Shown: positions 21,501-32,915, counted from the first letter of the stretch. The stretch: DNA of 64,000 nt from Gonocerus acuteangulatus (GCA_946811695.1 OX328124.1:91443696-91507695), one strand, 5' to 3'. Made by a program: numbers and translations. The notes: a model not told the origin generated them from the letters alone.

Positions 21501-23954
21501 ATCGTGTAATTTTTTTTTTTTCATCTTGCATTAAAATCTGTTTTAACTTAATATTTTATTGCTAAATATTTTACCAAAGGCTTTGGGAGTTTCTTTAGTT
21601 GAATCCACTGAACCTCTTGAATTCAAAGAGCTAGGTTTTATCTTCTTAGGAAGTTTTCTAATTATTTTTTTCTTTCCTTTATTTTTTCTACAAAAGAGAA
21701 TGTTAAATATGATCCCCAAAAAAACATAAATGTGAAATAGAGGCCCAATTCCTGCCCCCACAAAGAAACACTCCCTTCCTCAAAAAAAGTAGTATGAGTT
21801 GGTGTATTAATATTCCAGATGACATTACTCTAGAGGACAAATTGATTGCTCTCTTAACTAAACTATTGCACTGTAAAACACAGGAACCTTATCCCGAGGA
21901 TAAAGATCACAATAGGGAAAGTGCAGAAGGCCTTCAAGAAAAATATAAGAACAAAGACGATACATTTTGGGTTTGTGGTCCTAAACTTTGTAATTTAGAT
22001 GGCTCGACTTTGAAAAACTTAGTATCTGCATTGAAGTATATTATGCACTGAACCCCTACGGCTTTACTTACTACATTTAAGAAAGAAGTCACAACTGTTT
22101 TTGTCAAGATGCGTCGAAATGTTTTTTAAAACATCAAATATAGGTTCTCCTTACCAAGACGATTCATTTGATACCCCACATGATGGGTTTCAGAAGAAAT
22201 GATGGCATTTCGATGGAACAAAAAGTACAAAACGTCATAGGTAATATGACACTCCCGTATCAAGACCTACTTGCGTGCCATGTTTGGTCAAAATAGGCCA
22301 AACGGTGTGAATTTGTATAAGGAACAAACATACAGACAGACAGCTGAAAGACCTTTTTTACCTAGCCTAGTGCATTCCCCGGACCAAGGCCTACCTGTGT
22401 GCCAAGTTTAGTCAAAATCGGTCAAATGGTGTGAATTTGTGTAAGGAACAAACATGCAGACAGACAGCTGAAAGACCTTTTTTACCTAGCTTAGTGCATT
22501 CCCCGGACCAAGGCCTACCTGTGTGCCAAGTTTGGTCAAAATCGGTCAAATGGTGTGAATTTGTGTAAGGAACAAACATGCAGACAGACAGCTGATAGAC
22601 GATTTTGACTAGCCTATGACACTACCCGGATAAAGACCGACATGTGTGTCAAATTTTCTCAAAATCGGTCACACGGTGTGTATTTGTATAAGGAACAAAC
22701 AGACAGACAGCTGATAGACAATTTAACGTAGCCTATGATTCTCCATGTATCAAGACCCATCTGTGTCCCAAGTTTGGTCAAAATCGGTCAAACGGTACGT
22801 ATTTGTAAGAGGAACTAATATACAGACAGACAGCTGGTATACGATTTTTACCGAGCCTATAGGCGTCTAATTGTTTCTTAAAACATCAAATATAGGTCCT
22901 TCATACCGAGACAATTCATTTGATATCCCACATCATGGGTTTTGGACGGAATGATGGGTTTCCGAAGGAAGTACAAAACTGGAACGCCCCCGCCCCGGAA
23001 ACGGATCAAACACAACTTTTCGCGATTTTTCGATTTTTTCCTTTAATAACGTCTTCATATCTATCTTCATGCAACATTTCAAGTCTCTAGCATCTTGGGA
23101 AGTGCCTAATAATTTTGATGAGTCAGTGAGTGAGTGAGTGAGTCCTATAAATCCCGATTTTCGATCGCTTATATCTCAGAAACTATTCGATGTAGAATTA
23201 TGAAAATTTCCAGTTTTACTCACATCTAGTAGTATAATACCTGTGTAAAATGTCATAACTTTATCTTTACCTGGTTGAATGTTATGAGAGGGTAAAAATC
23301 GGCTCTAAGACCGCCTGTAATATACACACAGTATGCTTAGGCCGGAACTTGGCCTGGCGCACTACCGTGCGCCTAGATCTGCCATATATTAGTTTTTTTT
23401 TGTTTTTTTTTATATATCAATTATTGTGCATAAGCTGCTGAGGCCATGAGCACCCCCCATATATTAGTTATTAAGAAATTGAGAATAATTTTGACTTACT
23501 TCGTAAAATAAAATGTAATTGGTAATTTTCACTTTCAGGAATATTTTCAAGTGCTGTTACATCAGTGCCCATCCTTGGTTCTTTCGCAGCTTTGGGATCA
23601 AAATTTGTCGGAGCTGGAGCAAGTGCCGTAAATGCTGGAATCCAGTCAGGTCTGAATGTAGGGAAGAACATAAACAGCGCCGCGACAAGCGCTATTCAGA
23701 GCGGAATATCTACTGGCACAGGAATCGCCAAGTCCGTTGGCAACTCTGTCCTCAATACAAAGAAGAACATTGCAAACAAGGGCATAGACATTGGTGAAAG
23801 TGTCGTCAGCAAGATCGACTCAGCTGTGCAGTCAGGAACCCAAGCATTGAATTCCGGATTGGCTACCGTCGGCAGCTACGCGGACAGTTTCAAATCAACT
23901 GCAGATTCCATCGCTACTCAAGCAGCCAGTGGAATCCAAGGAACATCAAAATGA
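16834..23954 (+). CDS. Gene C: secreted 11-mer-repeat protein, duplicate of gene B
   Basis: Exons 16834-16931 (98 nt), 20599-20795 (197 nt) and 23539-23954 (416 nt) join in frame with phases 2 and 1 into 236 aa. The signal peptide is the same as in B (MTLGKYFIVVVVLVSANHA), followed by two extra Ser residues and an exon-end motif ILGSFFG. Exon 2 has ARGVVNNTLDLKSGALNF; exon 3 is nearly identical to that of B, with a few changes such as AKSVGNSVLNTKK. There is no Cys in the mature protein. AATAAA is at 23994-23999. Intron 1 has a 2.2-kb hAT insertion and intron 2 a 1.7-kb insertion, both absent from B; splice sites are intact. Secreted amphipathic helical protein; partner and tissue unknown. 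Confidence 0.88.
17012..19253 (-). mobile_element. hAT DNA transposon remnant in intron 1 of gene C
   Basis: Inverted termini CAGTGATGTTAAATACCC (17012 onward) and, reversed, CAGTGATGTAGGCCTGG (ending 19253), with subterminal GGGTATTTACC repeats at both ends. On the minus strand at 17741-18061 is the hAT C-terminal dimerisation motif TSATTERTFSTFSW..NRLTTER. Flanking octamers (GTTATGAC and GGAACGAC) could be a worn 8-bp target duplication. The rest of the transposase is not readable, so the copy is inactive. The empty site is visible in intron 1 of gene B near 7649. A SINE is nested inside. Confidence 0.85.
18356..18572 (+). mobile_element. tRNA-derived SINE, family 1 (Glu-like head), nested in hAT
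   Basis: Starts GGTCTCCCGTGGTCTAATGG (A box), with GGTTCGATTCCC (B box), body CCGGCAGGAATTTTATC and GATGTCGGCGCTAATGACC, then a run of about 50 A after GCGCCGT. The 9-bp direct repeat TGGATCAAG at 18347-18355 and 18573-18581 is a clean target duplication. The long A tail and perfect duplication suggest a recent insertion. Other copies are at 32.3, 38.5/41.0, 50.8 and 56.0 kb. Confidence 0.9.
21794..22051 (+). CDS. Unknown 85-aa ORF inside the intron insertion
   Basis: Starts MSWCINIPDDITLEDKLIAL and ends LVSALKYIMH. The composition is normal for a protein (Lys, Glu and Asp rich, with Cys and Trp), unlike the low-complexity ORFs nearby. I recognise no domain. It may be the remnant of the element's own gene, or chance. 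No splice signals or promoter are evident. Confidence 0.25.
   Translation: MSWCINIPDDITLEDKLIALLTKLLHCKTQEPYPEDKDHNRESAEGLQEKYKNKDDTFWVCGPKLCNLDGSTLKNLVSALKYIMH
22245..22865 (+). repeat. Tandem repeat, period about 120-123 bp, five units
   Basis: Each unit has CAAGNCCTAC, GTTTGGTCAAAATCGGTCAAA, GGTGTGAATTTGT and AAGGAACAAAC..ACAGACAGACAGCTG. Unit starts are near 22261, 22384, 22507, 22630 and 22750. The ACAGACAGACAG motif is typical of repeats within insect transposable elements. Confidence 0.85.
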
Positions 23955-24174
23955 GTCTTTTAGACCAATCATAATGTTTAAATAATAAACTAGTTTTGAT
24001 TACTTACTTTAGATATTTAATTCCCCCTTTTACTGAAATTTATATGTAAGTTATCGTGTTCCTGGAGGGGTTCGTTTGGGGGTTTAAGAGCAGAAAATTT
24101 CTAGGTTATAACCGCCCTGAAGTGAAATGTTAGGAAATCGTGTATAGTAAAATGATGGTTGAAAGGGTTTGCAA

Positions 24175-24640
24175 TTTTGTGTTTAGGACAGTGTTGTGTT
24201 TCGAATAAAGCATTTAAGATAATATTTCTACTCCTGGATGGGTTATCAACTAAGAACTGTTTTTATCCAACAATAAAATGTCAAAAAGACACTGTGTGAC
24301 TCTCAAAAGTTTGGCAATATCAAATGAAACAGAGATAAACTTAACTGATGATTTGGACAACTGTCGAGGCTAAAAAAGCCGTACTCACAATAAAAAAATA
24401 AATAAAAAAATTAGATTTTCGAAAGCGACTCAAGAGGGAGTATTTATTATATAGGTGGAAAGTAAGTCGATATAATGTCTATATTGTTTAGCTACTTTAT
24501 TGAAAAGTGTTGCACTAATAAAATCCTATTTCTACAGCCTAACTATAGGATGATGAATCTTCTGCTACAATATAATCCTGGAAATGTTGTACGTCTACAT
24601 TGAGCACATGATTGAGCTTTATCAGTATTGTCTGATAAAT
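24175..24640. other. Intergenic, nothing recognised
   Basis: AT-rich sequence after the end of the B/C duplication block. No ORF, repeat family or regulatory signal could be supported. Confidence 0.4.
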
Positions 24641-24644
24641 CGTT

Positions 24645-25425
24645 CTTTAATGAATGAATGAATGAATGAAAAAAAAAACTTTATTCTGGGACTTCGTCCC
24701 ATAAGAATAAAAATAAGTACAAAATAAACAATAAACAAATTTAATCTAAAAATATAAATATGAATAAAGAAAAACAAAAGTATAAAAGAACAAAACAAAA
24801 AAAGCAACTAATACAAATATTATATGTGAAGCCTTAAATAATAAAATGAAATATAAGTAAATATGTACATTCATTGGAATGGGGCAATGATGATACAATG
24901 ATCAGAGGGGGATGGGAATAAAATTAAAGAGTTTAAATAAACAAATAAATATTAAAAAGTTGAATAAATATTAAAGGAATGGGGGCTATAAAAAGATATA
25001 AACTAGGAAAATGCATAAACACGAGAAAAAAACAGCAATATAATTTACAAAGGTAATCAGGTCTTCCTGGTGGTGAAATTTTAAGAAGCGTCTTCCTGGG
25101 AGGATAGGAGAAAAGCAAAGAGGCGGGATTTAAAGACAGGTAAGGAAGGAGAGTGTCGAATGGAAAGAGGGATAGAGTTCCAGAAGGAGGAGGCTCGGGA
25201 GATGAAGGAACGGTCGAAGAAGGCTGTTTTATGAGTGGGAGGATAGAGATCGGAGGGACGGGAGCGGGTACCACGGGAATGGACAGTCGATTTAAACTGC
25301 AGGAGGTTGTAAATATAGGAAGGAGATTTGGAAGAAATGGTTTGGTAGAGGAAGGAACCTAGAAAATATTGTCGTCGAATTGATAATAATAATTTTCTGA
25401 AAATAAACATAAATTCCAAACACCT
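24645..25425 (-). mobile_element. LINE 3' end, minus strand
   Basis: On the minus strand the frame at 25081-25419 ends with AFFDRSFISRASSFWNSIPL and VFKSRLFAFLLS, the common C-terminal signature of CR1/Jockey/RTE-like ORF2 proteins (R..xxWNxLPxxxR...FKxxL). It is followed by a 3' UTR with GGGACGAAGTCCCAGAATAA and a simple ATTC repeat tail (24648-24670). The same 3' end motif appears at about 59570 on the plus strand. Confidence 0.75.
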
Positions 25426-25698
25426 CTTGACTTCGTTTCTGAATTTTTGTTTTTTTTTTAAAGGATTGGATTTTCCATTAAAATGTTTTTAAGAGAATCG
25501 TCGTTTTTTCTTCATGTGGGTTTCAATTTTTTTATCCTTTTAATCACGCCTTTGAAATCTGGCAATATTTGGTGGTTTGCAGGAATGATGTTTTGAAATT
25601 GGAAAGGTTTTTATTACATCAGACAATATCTTTACAATAAAATTAAAAAGAAAATGTTCTCGTTTTGCATCAAGTCAATTATTATTGGTTTATCTACA

Positions 25699-25715
25699 GA
25701 ACAAAAGCTTCATTA
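25699..25715 (+). promoter_or_regulatory. Conserved upstream block of gene D promoter
   Basis: GAACAAAAGCTTCATTA, identical to the block upstream of gene E (32803-32819) and related to that of B and C. It is about 134 bases before TATA. Confidence 0.5.
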
Positions 25716-25832
25716 TTTTAGATAATAAGGGTCTATTATATTAGTGTCATTAATTCCTAATAAAAATTAAAAACAATGTTATTGACTAGAGAAGAAAGAT
25801 TACTATGTAAAATATTTATGAAATGGAAAAGC

Positions 25833-25840
25833 TATATAAG
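25833..25840 (+). promoter_or_regulatory. TATA box of gene D
   Basis: TATATAAG within GGAAAAGCTATATAAGGCAG, 83 bases before the start codon. The context AATGGAAAAGCTATATAA is shared with gene E. Confidence 0.75.
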
Positions 25841-25915
25841 GCAGACGAATACAATGAAACAGTCTTTATACCATCGTTAATCAATCACATTTTCAACCAG
25901 ATCCTGGTTCCTGAA

Positions 25916-27188
25916 ATGGCGAAAACGGAGGCACTGATATTCCTCCTTGGATTTACCTCATTCACAAACGGACAAAACGATTCCAAGGGCTTTTTTGGAT
26001 CATTGGCTAGGTAATATATCACATTTTTTAAATATTATTCTGCATCATGAGTAAACGCGTACCCCCCCCCCCCCCCCCCCCCCCCACAACGTGTGTAGTT
26101 TGCCCACCACACAAACTGGTTAGGACCATTTTAATTTTTCGATCAAACCTGTCTTCTTTTTCAAACAAGAATTAGTGATATTTTTCATTTCCCATAAAGA
26201 TATATTTTAAGGGTATCTCTTTGTAATGGTTTGCTGAAAAACAACATTTAAAAGAGAATATTAGAAAAATCAATATACTGTATATGTAAGAAAAAAGTAT
26301 TTTATAATTTGAATTTCTTTTAATTAATTTCATTAATCACAGACAATACAACTGAAAATTATAAATTGTTTCTTGATAAATATCATTGCGTATACTTAAC
26401 AATTAAAATAAATACACGATCTGTTCTAATAAATAAGGATAAACAATTAATTACAATACTTTTGTATTTTCCTAAAAAATTTAAATAAATCTCAAGCTCG
26501 AAAACTTCCCGTCACAGATCATGAGGGCCCAGACACTGTAGAGGTATCTGATTCATGACCATACAGCACACAAGGGAGATAGTGTGGCCAGTACTAAGTT
26601 CCAGACACGTGATTTTCCCTTTTGCAGGTAACCATAAATAAATTAATGAAAGGCCTAGGGATGATAAGGAAGCCCAAATCCAACCCATGAACGAAGGCAC
26701 TAGAAGATAAAAATCTTTAGTGCGTGCTCGGGATTTGAACTCAGGCCCTCCAGCATATTAGTCCAGTGCTTTACCACTGAGCTAATCTCATTTTTCTCTG
26801 GGAGTGATTTTAGTTATAAAATGAGTATTTCAATATAGCTAGGCAACAAAATTCTAAATGAGGTAGAATTTGTTTCGGGGGAATGTGATATTTTGGCCTA
26901 AAATCGCCAATGTTTTTTTTTTGTTTTTTTTTTCATAAGGAAAATGCAAAAAAAATTATTTTCTTTTCCATTTCTATCGAGACAATATTTCAATGTTTTT
27001 AAAGTATAAGAATTAGTCAATAAATTTACAACAAAATATAAGATTTGAGAGTTCTGTTGAGGGAACAGTTAGTCAATTGGTTTTTATCCAAAAGCCATTT
27101 TGCATGTAGCATCTTTAGCATTACGTCTAGAAAAAACACAAGAAAATGTTTATTGAATTTGTAACGCCAATACAAATTAAAAAAAGAG

Positions 27189-27249
<61 letters not shown>

Positions 27250-29850
27250 TTCACGCACTCTTGAGATTCCACATATGCCTCTATATTAAAATCTTGGTTA
27301 TTAAAATTCTGATAAATTTTAAAAATAGCATTGACACCTTGTTTCAGATATCCTTTTGAAACAATGCAAACAGCCCTCAAGAAAGGAGCGGAACTACAAA
27401 AATCTGCCATAAGTTTCGCGATGGACAAAGCCAACACGGTGGCAACAGGTGTGTTAGACGCACGAAAGGCTGCTGCTAAAAACGTCAATGCTGCTCTTTC
27501 GAAAACTGCTTTCTTTACAACTCAGGCAGCCACAAATATAGCAGGTACTTCATGTGTTCCTTCTTTTACAGTTATCGGCAGCTTTGAGTTATGCAAGAAG
27601 TAAAAAGTTTAATCAAAGTATTCAGTTATGAATATTGTCGTGGCGAGTGGAAACTTAAAACGTATAATATAATAAATTATTTTCAGGCCAAAATTAATTG
27701 ATTAGATGGTGATGAACAGTTGTAATTCTCTTTTGTACATTTGGGGTAGTTTCGAACATTTTGAAAGAAGAGTAGCGTAAAGAAATATCCCCCTAATATT
27801 AAGTAGGTATCATGAATGAGCCAATGAACAAAATGGCTGACCAGGTGTATTGACTCTGAGAGCTTCTAACTCTTAAATCTCTGTTAGGACCGTGGACGCC
27901 ATTTAAGTTATGACCTTCTATAATGAGATCTACCTGGGAACAGCTTTATGGAGCGATTACCTAATTACATGGCACCTGCTTGGCCTACTAGGGATTTGAA
28001 CATATATTGTAAAATCCGCTTTCTGAAGGAGCAATCCCTAAGGGCATCCTGTATCTTTAATGGCACGACCTCAGGGGCAGATTATGACAGCGCCTGCGTC
28101 TGTGTACTCGGTGACATAGCCTGTCCTTGGGGGCCTATTAGATATTGGAGAATTCTAGATCAGAAGAACCTTCAACAAACGGGACTTTGATGCTGAGGTG
28201 CGTGTGTATTTGAAAAATTGACATTTTTTTTTGCACTAGCAAATCCATCGGTATAGCAATTCCACAATGTAGCGAAACTGGTCAAGCTTATTCGTAATGC
28301 TGCTAGATTGTCAAACATCTGATATTAATTAATTAATTTGAAATTATTAACACATTAACTACCTAATATTTCGTTAAAATTATTTTTTTGTTTTTATTGT
28401 TGGTGGCGTTGGCGGGAGGCGGGGCGCGGGGGCCTTGGCTAGGGTTGGCGACGAGCCCCCCCCCCTCTCCTGCGGTCTGTGGAGGTTTGGTTGCCCTAGC
28501 ACCAGCAAGCGCACCTTCTATCATAGAACTAGCAGCCAGTCACCAGATGCAGGCCACTAAGGTAGAACTGGCACGGGGGACTCTACTCGACCTTGGCTAG
28601 GTCCACCTCCCGCTGGTTGTCGGGCTTTGTCTTTGCCTTCGATGCTACAACGGCCAAGAGGCATAAATGGCCCAATAGTGGTTGAATTGCCGTAAAAAAT
28701 TAAAGAAAAAAAAAAAAGAAAAAAAAAAGAAAGAATATTCATATATCATCTACACGGAGCTCATTTCGCACTTCTTTACGCACCTTTTTCATGGCTTTAA
28801 GCCTTTTTTGTGATTTCCACCTACCTACAGATTCAATTTATATTTATTCTTCTCTCCTACTTCATCCTGCAATATTTCGAGGGCAGTTTGCAAAATCAGG
28901 TAAATTGGGTCGACAGGTGGTTTGACAGGTGAAATAGTAAAATTATAGAACAAGAAGAAAAAGCCCCTTGGAAGCTTAATAATCACGTTATGAGACAGAA
29001 CATGTAGCCTTGTGGTGCAGTAGTCCGCATCACTAAAGGAGTAGTATTGGGAGAGCGCCTTTGTCGGCCTGCATCAGAGGCGTGGGGAGAGTGTCCTTTT
29101 CTGGCCGCTTCGATGCAAAAAAAGAAGAGGTTAAGTAGAGTTCCGGCAGCGGTTAGACAGAACCTTGGGAGAACCACAGTTGGAGTTTCGTTGGCTTTGA
29201 AGTTTCGCTGGTCTTGGTTTAATTATATTGAATACGAACTATTAAGGGTGTTTTTCTACACTAAGGTCTCCGAAACCAACCAGATTTAAGCATTTGATAA
29301 ATACACGCTAGCTTAGTGAGTTAATTTACTGGTAAATCAAATTTCCTTAATAAAGGAAGATTTGTACATTCATAGTAATGATTATCCTTGATCAAATAAA
29401 TTAAAAATTATACATCACGTTAATTTTCTTCCAGATAAGGGTGCTGGTTTCGTACCTCAAGGCACAGTATTGGGTACGATCGCAAACACAGGAGCAAAAG
29501 TGTTTCGTGCCGGGGCTAGTACAATGCACGCAGTGGCACAAACCGGCATAGAGGCAGCCCAGGCCGCCAAAATGTTGAAGCTGAACGCCATGAAAGCTGG
29601 CGTTTCTGCGGGGACTGGAATTGCCGAAACTGTAGCCAATTCCGCCATTAGTTTGAATCATGGCCTCGTGAATACTGGTCTAAATGTCGCCAGCGCTGGT
29701 GCTGGCATGGTTGGTTCGGCCGTGGATGTTGGAGTTGGCACCCTAAAGAGTGCAGCAGATTCAGCTGGTGCATTGGCTGACAGAGTAACTGCAACTTCTA
29801 ACCGCATCGCTGCGGGAGCTATGGGTTCTATACAACGAACGACAAATTAA
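25916..29850 (+). CDS. Gene D: secreted 11-mer-repeat family protein
   Basis: Exons 25916-26010 (95 nt), 27348-27544 (197 nt) and 29435-29850 (416 nt), phases 2 and 1, encode 235 aa. Signal peptide MAKTEALIFLLGFTSFTNGQ; exon-end motif GFFGSLAR. The start at 25916 gives this peptide; upstream codons at 25823 lie before any plausible transcription start relative to TATA and are not used. Exon 2 starts YPFETMQTALKK. Exon 3 splits into 11-mers (GLVNTGLNVAS, AGAGMVGSAVD, VGVGTLKSAAD). No Cys in the mature protein. AATAAA at 29925-29930. Promoter, exon 1 and exon 2 resemble gene E, but exon 3 resembles gene A, so the gene is a mosaic. Role unknown. Confidence 0.88.
26062..26085. repeat. poly(C) tract of 24 bases
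   Basis: An uninterrupted C run 50 bases into intron 1 of gene D. Such a run is unusual in this AT-rich context; the length should be treated with caution because homopolymers are error-prone. Confidence 0.85.
26505..26800 (-). mobile_element. tRNA-derived SINE, family 2, in intron 1 of gene D
   Basis: Reverse complement of the 12.2-kb copy: tail side GACACTGTAGAGGTATCTGA, head side with GCTTTACCACTGAGCTAA (A box reversed) and ATTTGAACTCAGGCCC (B box reversed). Confidence 0.7.
27192..27248. repeat. (TA)n microsatellite in intron 1 of gene D
   Basis: About 28 TA units ending 100 bases before exon 2. Confidence 0.95.
28380..28735 (+). mobile_element. Possible retroposon with A-rich tail in intron 2 of gene D
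   Basis: A GC-rich block (GGCGGGAGGCGGGGCGCGG) ends in GAATTGCCGTAAAAAATT followed by a long A/G-rich tail. GCCGTAAAAA resembles the end of SINE family 1 (GCGCCGTAAAA). No tRNA-like head is clear. The 70-aa ORF here is not supported as a gene. Confidence 0.35.
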
Positions 29851-30381
29851 TCCCTTATAATCTCTTTGAAATGAATGAAGTGCTTTAAAAAATATCAATT
29901 GTCAATTCAAAAAAAATATTTTCTAATAAAACTGTATTTCCATAATGTTATAATTTTGTTGTCTATATTTTGTCTTGTTTTATGTATAGAACGACAAGTT
30001 TACAATGAACTACAATTTAACCGCATCTGATCTGCTTGGAATGTACAATTGATTATCAAAATTGTTATTACATTTTCAATAAAGAATTCCCATGAAAGCC
30101 TGTATTTCTATTGTTTTTTTTTTAATTTGAAATTGACTACAATCGTTTAATATTGCGTACGGTTCTGTTCGTTCTTCACAAGATCTTCAAAATTTAACCT
30201 TGTCAAATAATGAAATCTATACGGCTTTAAATCAATTTTCATTATGTTAACATTAAACAATTTTATTGTGGTAGCATTTATATTGATGTTTTAGAAGACA
30301 TTGTCTTTATATATATTTATAATAAATACAATGTAACAAACGTGAACAAATGGAGATTTTAGCTAGGGAATACCTTGATTG

Positions 30382-30636
30382 ATATCGTCCCTGTCAGGTG
30401 AAACTATCGAATTCCCAAGTTTTTCATTTTCGAGACTTTGCTCTTTGATTCTGGACTATACGGCTTGTCGTAAATTGCCGCAACTCTAACCCCTTTAGAA
30501 TAGTCTTTAATGCCTTAAATGAAGTATCGAATAAGACCATTATTCAATATATTACTTCGTCAATGGATAGAATATGTTCTTTCTCTAGTTTGCTCCGGTT
30601 TGCATATACGATAGTTTTCTATGGTAGGGACGATAT
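30382..30636. mobile_element. MITE with ATATCGTCC termini, copy 1
   Basis: Inverted ends ATATCGTCCCTG and (reversed) ATATCGTCCCTACC. The interior contains GACTTTGCTC, ATTTAATGCCTTA-like sequence and GGATAGAATATGTTC, all shared with 37456-37661. The overlapping 137-aa ORF at 30563 starts inside the element and is not considered a gene. Confidence 0.55.
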
Positions 30637-31489
30637 GTTTTCTCTTTTAAACCCGGCAAAGTACAGAGACTACTGCAAGAATGAGTACGAGATTGTTGAT
30701 AGCAGAGAGAAAATAGAACAAAATCCAAATAACCTGGATTTTGATGAAAAAATCAGTAGTTTTCAGTTTTCTTCAAATATCGTGACTTTACTTTTAACCT
30801 CGACAAAGATAATAGAGACGAATAACAATGTAGTAGTTTATTCATGGATGGAAGTATCTTTATATGTGTGTGTACATCAGAAGACGGCTAGGTGCCCCCT
30901 GAAAAACTGCCTAACTTCGGAAAACAAAGAAAAAAATCTGAGGAAAACGCAAAAAAATAAAAACAAAACTAATTAAAAGACAGTCTTTCATGAGGCCTAT
31001 ATACATAATTTGTGTATTGGTCTGTTGTAATCTGTTCCCAGACCCATCTGATACGACGGATGAGGTGTTCTTTTGAGCCAATGGGCTCCCTGAAGACCAA
31101 ATCTGTAATGTGTACTTTAGATGATCACCAAAATATTTTATGGAGTAGAACTCCCTATCATTTTCTCCCTGTTATTTCTACCAATTGCAAATATTTAACC
31201 AACTTGTGGAATCATCAGGGATTCAGTTTTGAACTTTGTCCACATAATAAGCCGCCTGAAGCCCGTGTACACCAAATCGTGGCTCTTGGTACCTGCACTA
31301 CATCGGCTCCTCACCGTATCTTTTAGGGTCGGGGATTTATGGAGGTGGGGTGGGGTGTATGGGTGAGTGGAGGGGGTGGGGGATAAAAAATTAACTTTTT
31401 ACGATTTTTATTTATCGATTCTCATCCTGCATCGATTCCCGAAGTTCAGCCGTTTTTTTAACTGTAAACTGTAAAGATCATTGAGAAGA

Positions 31490-31655
31490 GGTAGTCGACT
31501 GTTGAGATTGAGGAGGTGTAGATAATCGTTCAGTCATATGTTGAATAAAACTATATTTTATACCAAAAATGAGTTATATTTCTGCCAACGTTTTCGCTTG
31601 AATCAAGCTTTGTTGAGGCCTGTAAACTGTTACGGACATGGTAAATACTCATGAC

Positions 31656-31709
<54 letters not shown>

Positions 31710-32275
31710 AAATATACCATCCCCGATTAAAATTCACTGTTGAACGTGAACTCCATTCCTGTTCTCGGCCTTTTTCCGTTAAGAAACCCTTATCGATCTA
31801 TATCTACCGATTGGTACACCAAACCCATCTACTCTGGACGACTTCTCCATTACCACTCCTCACATCCTACACATCAAATTCTAAATGCCGCCAAAAACCT
31901 ATAAAATCGACCCCTTGCCCAATAACAACAAATCCCGACTACTAGAAATACTAAAAGCCAATGGGTTTCCAAAACACACCACCACCTTCTTCCAAGATTC
32001 CTTTGAAACTCCCCCCCTTCCCACCCTTCACGGTAGTGTAGTTCCCCAATTGAGGCCCCTTCCAAATCTTTCGGAAAAAAACACAAAAATCCCTAAGAAA
32101 CACATTCCACATCCTGATCATAGGACTTTCCAATAAAAACAAACTGAATAATTATACACCAATCTGAAAGAGCGGATCCTTCGATATGTTAAAAATAAAT
32201 CGTAGCTGGAGCTGCCAAAAGCATAGGCAAGCTTTATGAAGACCGGATTATCTAATGGCGCAATTCAAAAAGATC
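31490..32275 (+). mobile_element. Penelope-like element fragment, copy 1
   Basis: The plus frames read SRLLEILKANGFPKH and, further on, pieces equivalent to LRPLPNLSEKTLRFLRN from the 41-kb copy; both fit the region after the reverse transcriptase in Penelope-like proteins (...L..IL..NGFP..., ...LSEK..R.LR...). Frames are broken. To the left, on the minus strand, is the conserved GAAAACGTTGGCAGAAATAT block associated with hammerhead-like motifs, then a (TA)n at 31659-31696. Inverted copy at 41.1-41.6 kb. Penelope assignment rests on recall of the family pattern. Confidence 0.5.
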
Positions 32276-32280
32276 TTAAT

Positions 32281-32452
32281 TTTTTTTAACGGCCTGGGTC
32301 ATTAGCGCCGACAAGTATGGTGGAGCGAGGAATTTTCTCGATGATCCTGAGATGAGAAAATTTCTGCTGCCGGTGGGAATCGAACCCACCATCTCCCGCC
32401 TGACAATCTAAGGCGTTAGCCATTAGACCTCGGGGAGACCCTCTATCTTAAT
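32281..32452 (-). mobile_element. tRNA-derived SINE, family 1
   Basis: Reverse complement shows GGTCTCCCCGAGGTCTAATG, GGTTCGATTCCCACCGGCAG and GTCGGCGCTAATGACCCAGG, ending at a T-rich (A-tail) run. This copy keeps the uninterrupted CCACCGGCAGCAG junction, which is the empty state of the site invaded by transposons at 38.58 and 56.11 kb. Confidence 0.85.
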
Positions 32453-32802
32453 TCTATAAATTTTTCAGGATAAACTTGATTTTCACATCAGTAGGATTTT
32501 CAAAAATAAAATGCAAAAACAATTGTTCTATTAACATTTTTTTTTATTCTGCTAATCAGGCCAGTGAAACTCCCGTCAATATTTAAAGGTCTTAACGAAT
32601 GAGTCTTTGAAATTGCAATTTTTCTCTAGAACTAACATTAAATGTCTTTATACATGAATATTTTCCTTGAACAAAACTAAAATCTTCGCAGTTGAAATAA
32701 ACGCATGATTTTACCATCTATTTGTCCTCGAAAGATTTTTATAGTTCATTAGAATGTGCTAATTTTTAAAAGCCAAGTATTATTATTATTGGATTTTTAA
32801 CA

Positions 32803-32819
32803 GAACAAAAGCTTCATTA
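32803..32819 (+). promoter_or_regulatory. Conserved upstream block of gene E promoter
   Basis: GAACAAAAGCTTCATTA, identical to gene D's block, 113 bases before TATA. Confidence 0.5.
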
Positions 32820-32915
32820 CGTTAGAAAATTAGAGTATTAGCGATATCCATTAAAAATTAAAAACATTCTCTTTAACAAAAGGATATACATGCCTGTGCC
32901 CCGGAATGGAAAAGC

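Larger units (their letters stand above)
21716..23457 (+). mobile_element. 1.7-kb insertion in intron 2 of gene C
   Basis: Intron 2 of B reads straight across this position (GTTAAATATGATC then ATATATTAGTT), so the block is an insertion. It contains a small ORF (21794-22051), a 120-bp tandem repeat (22245-22865), TGAGTCAGTGAGTGAGTGAG at about 23120, and ends in a T-rich run and GAGCACCCCCC. The class is not recognised; there are no clear inverted termini. Confidence 0.6.

Noticed and set aside
25916..26010. Alternative start of gene D at 25823
   Set aside because: It would lie upstream of the TATA box at 25833 and would bury the signal peptide; 25916 matches the layout of gene E.
30563..30976. 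137-aa ORF
   Set aside because: It begins inside a MITE whose second copy at 37.6 kb does not keep the frame, and has no domain or splice context.
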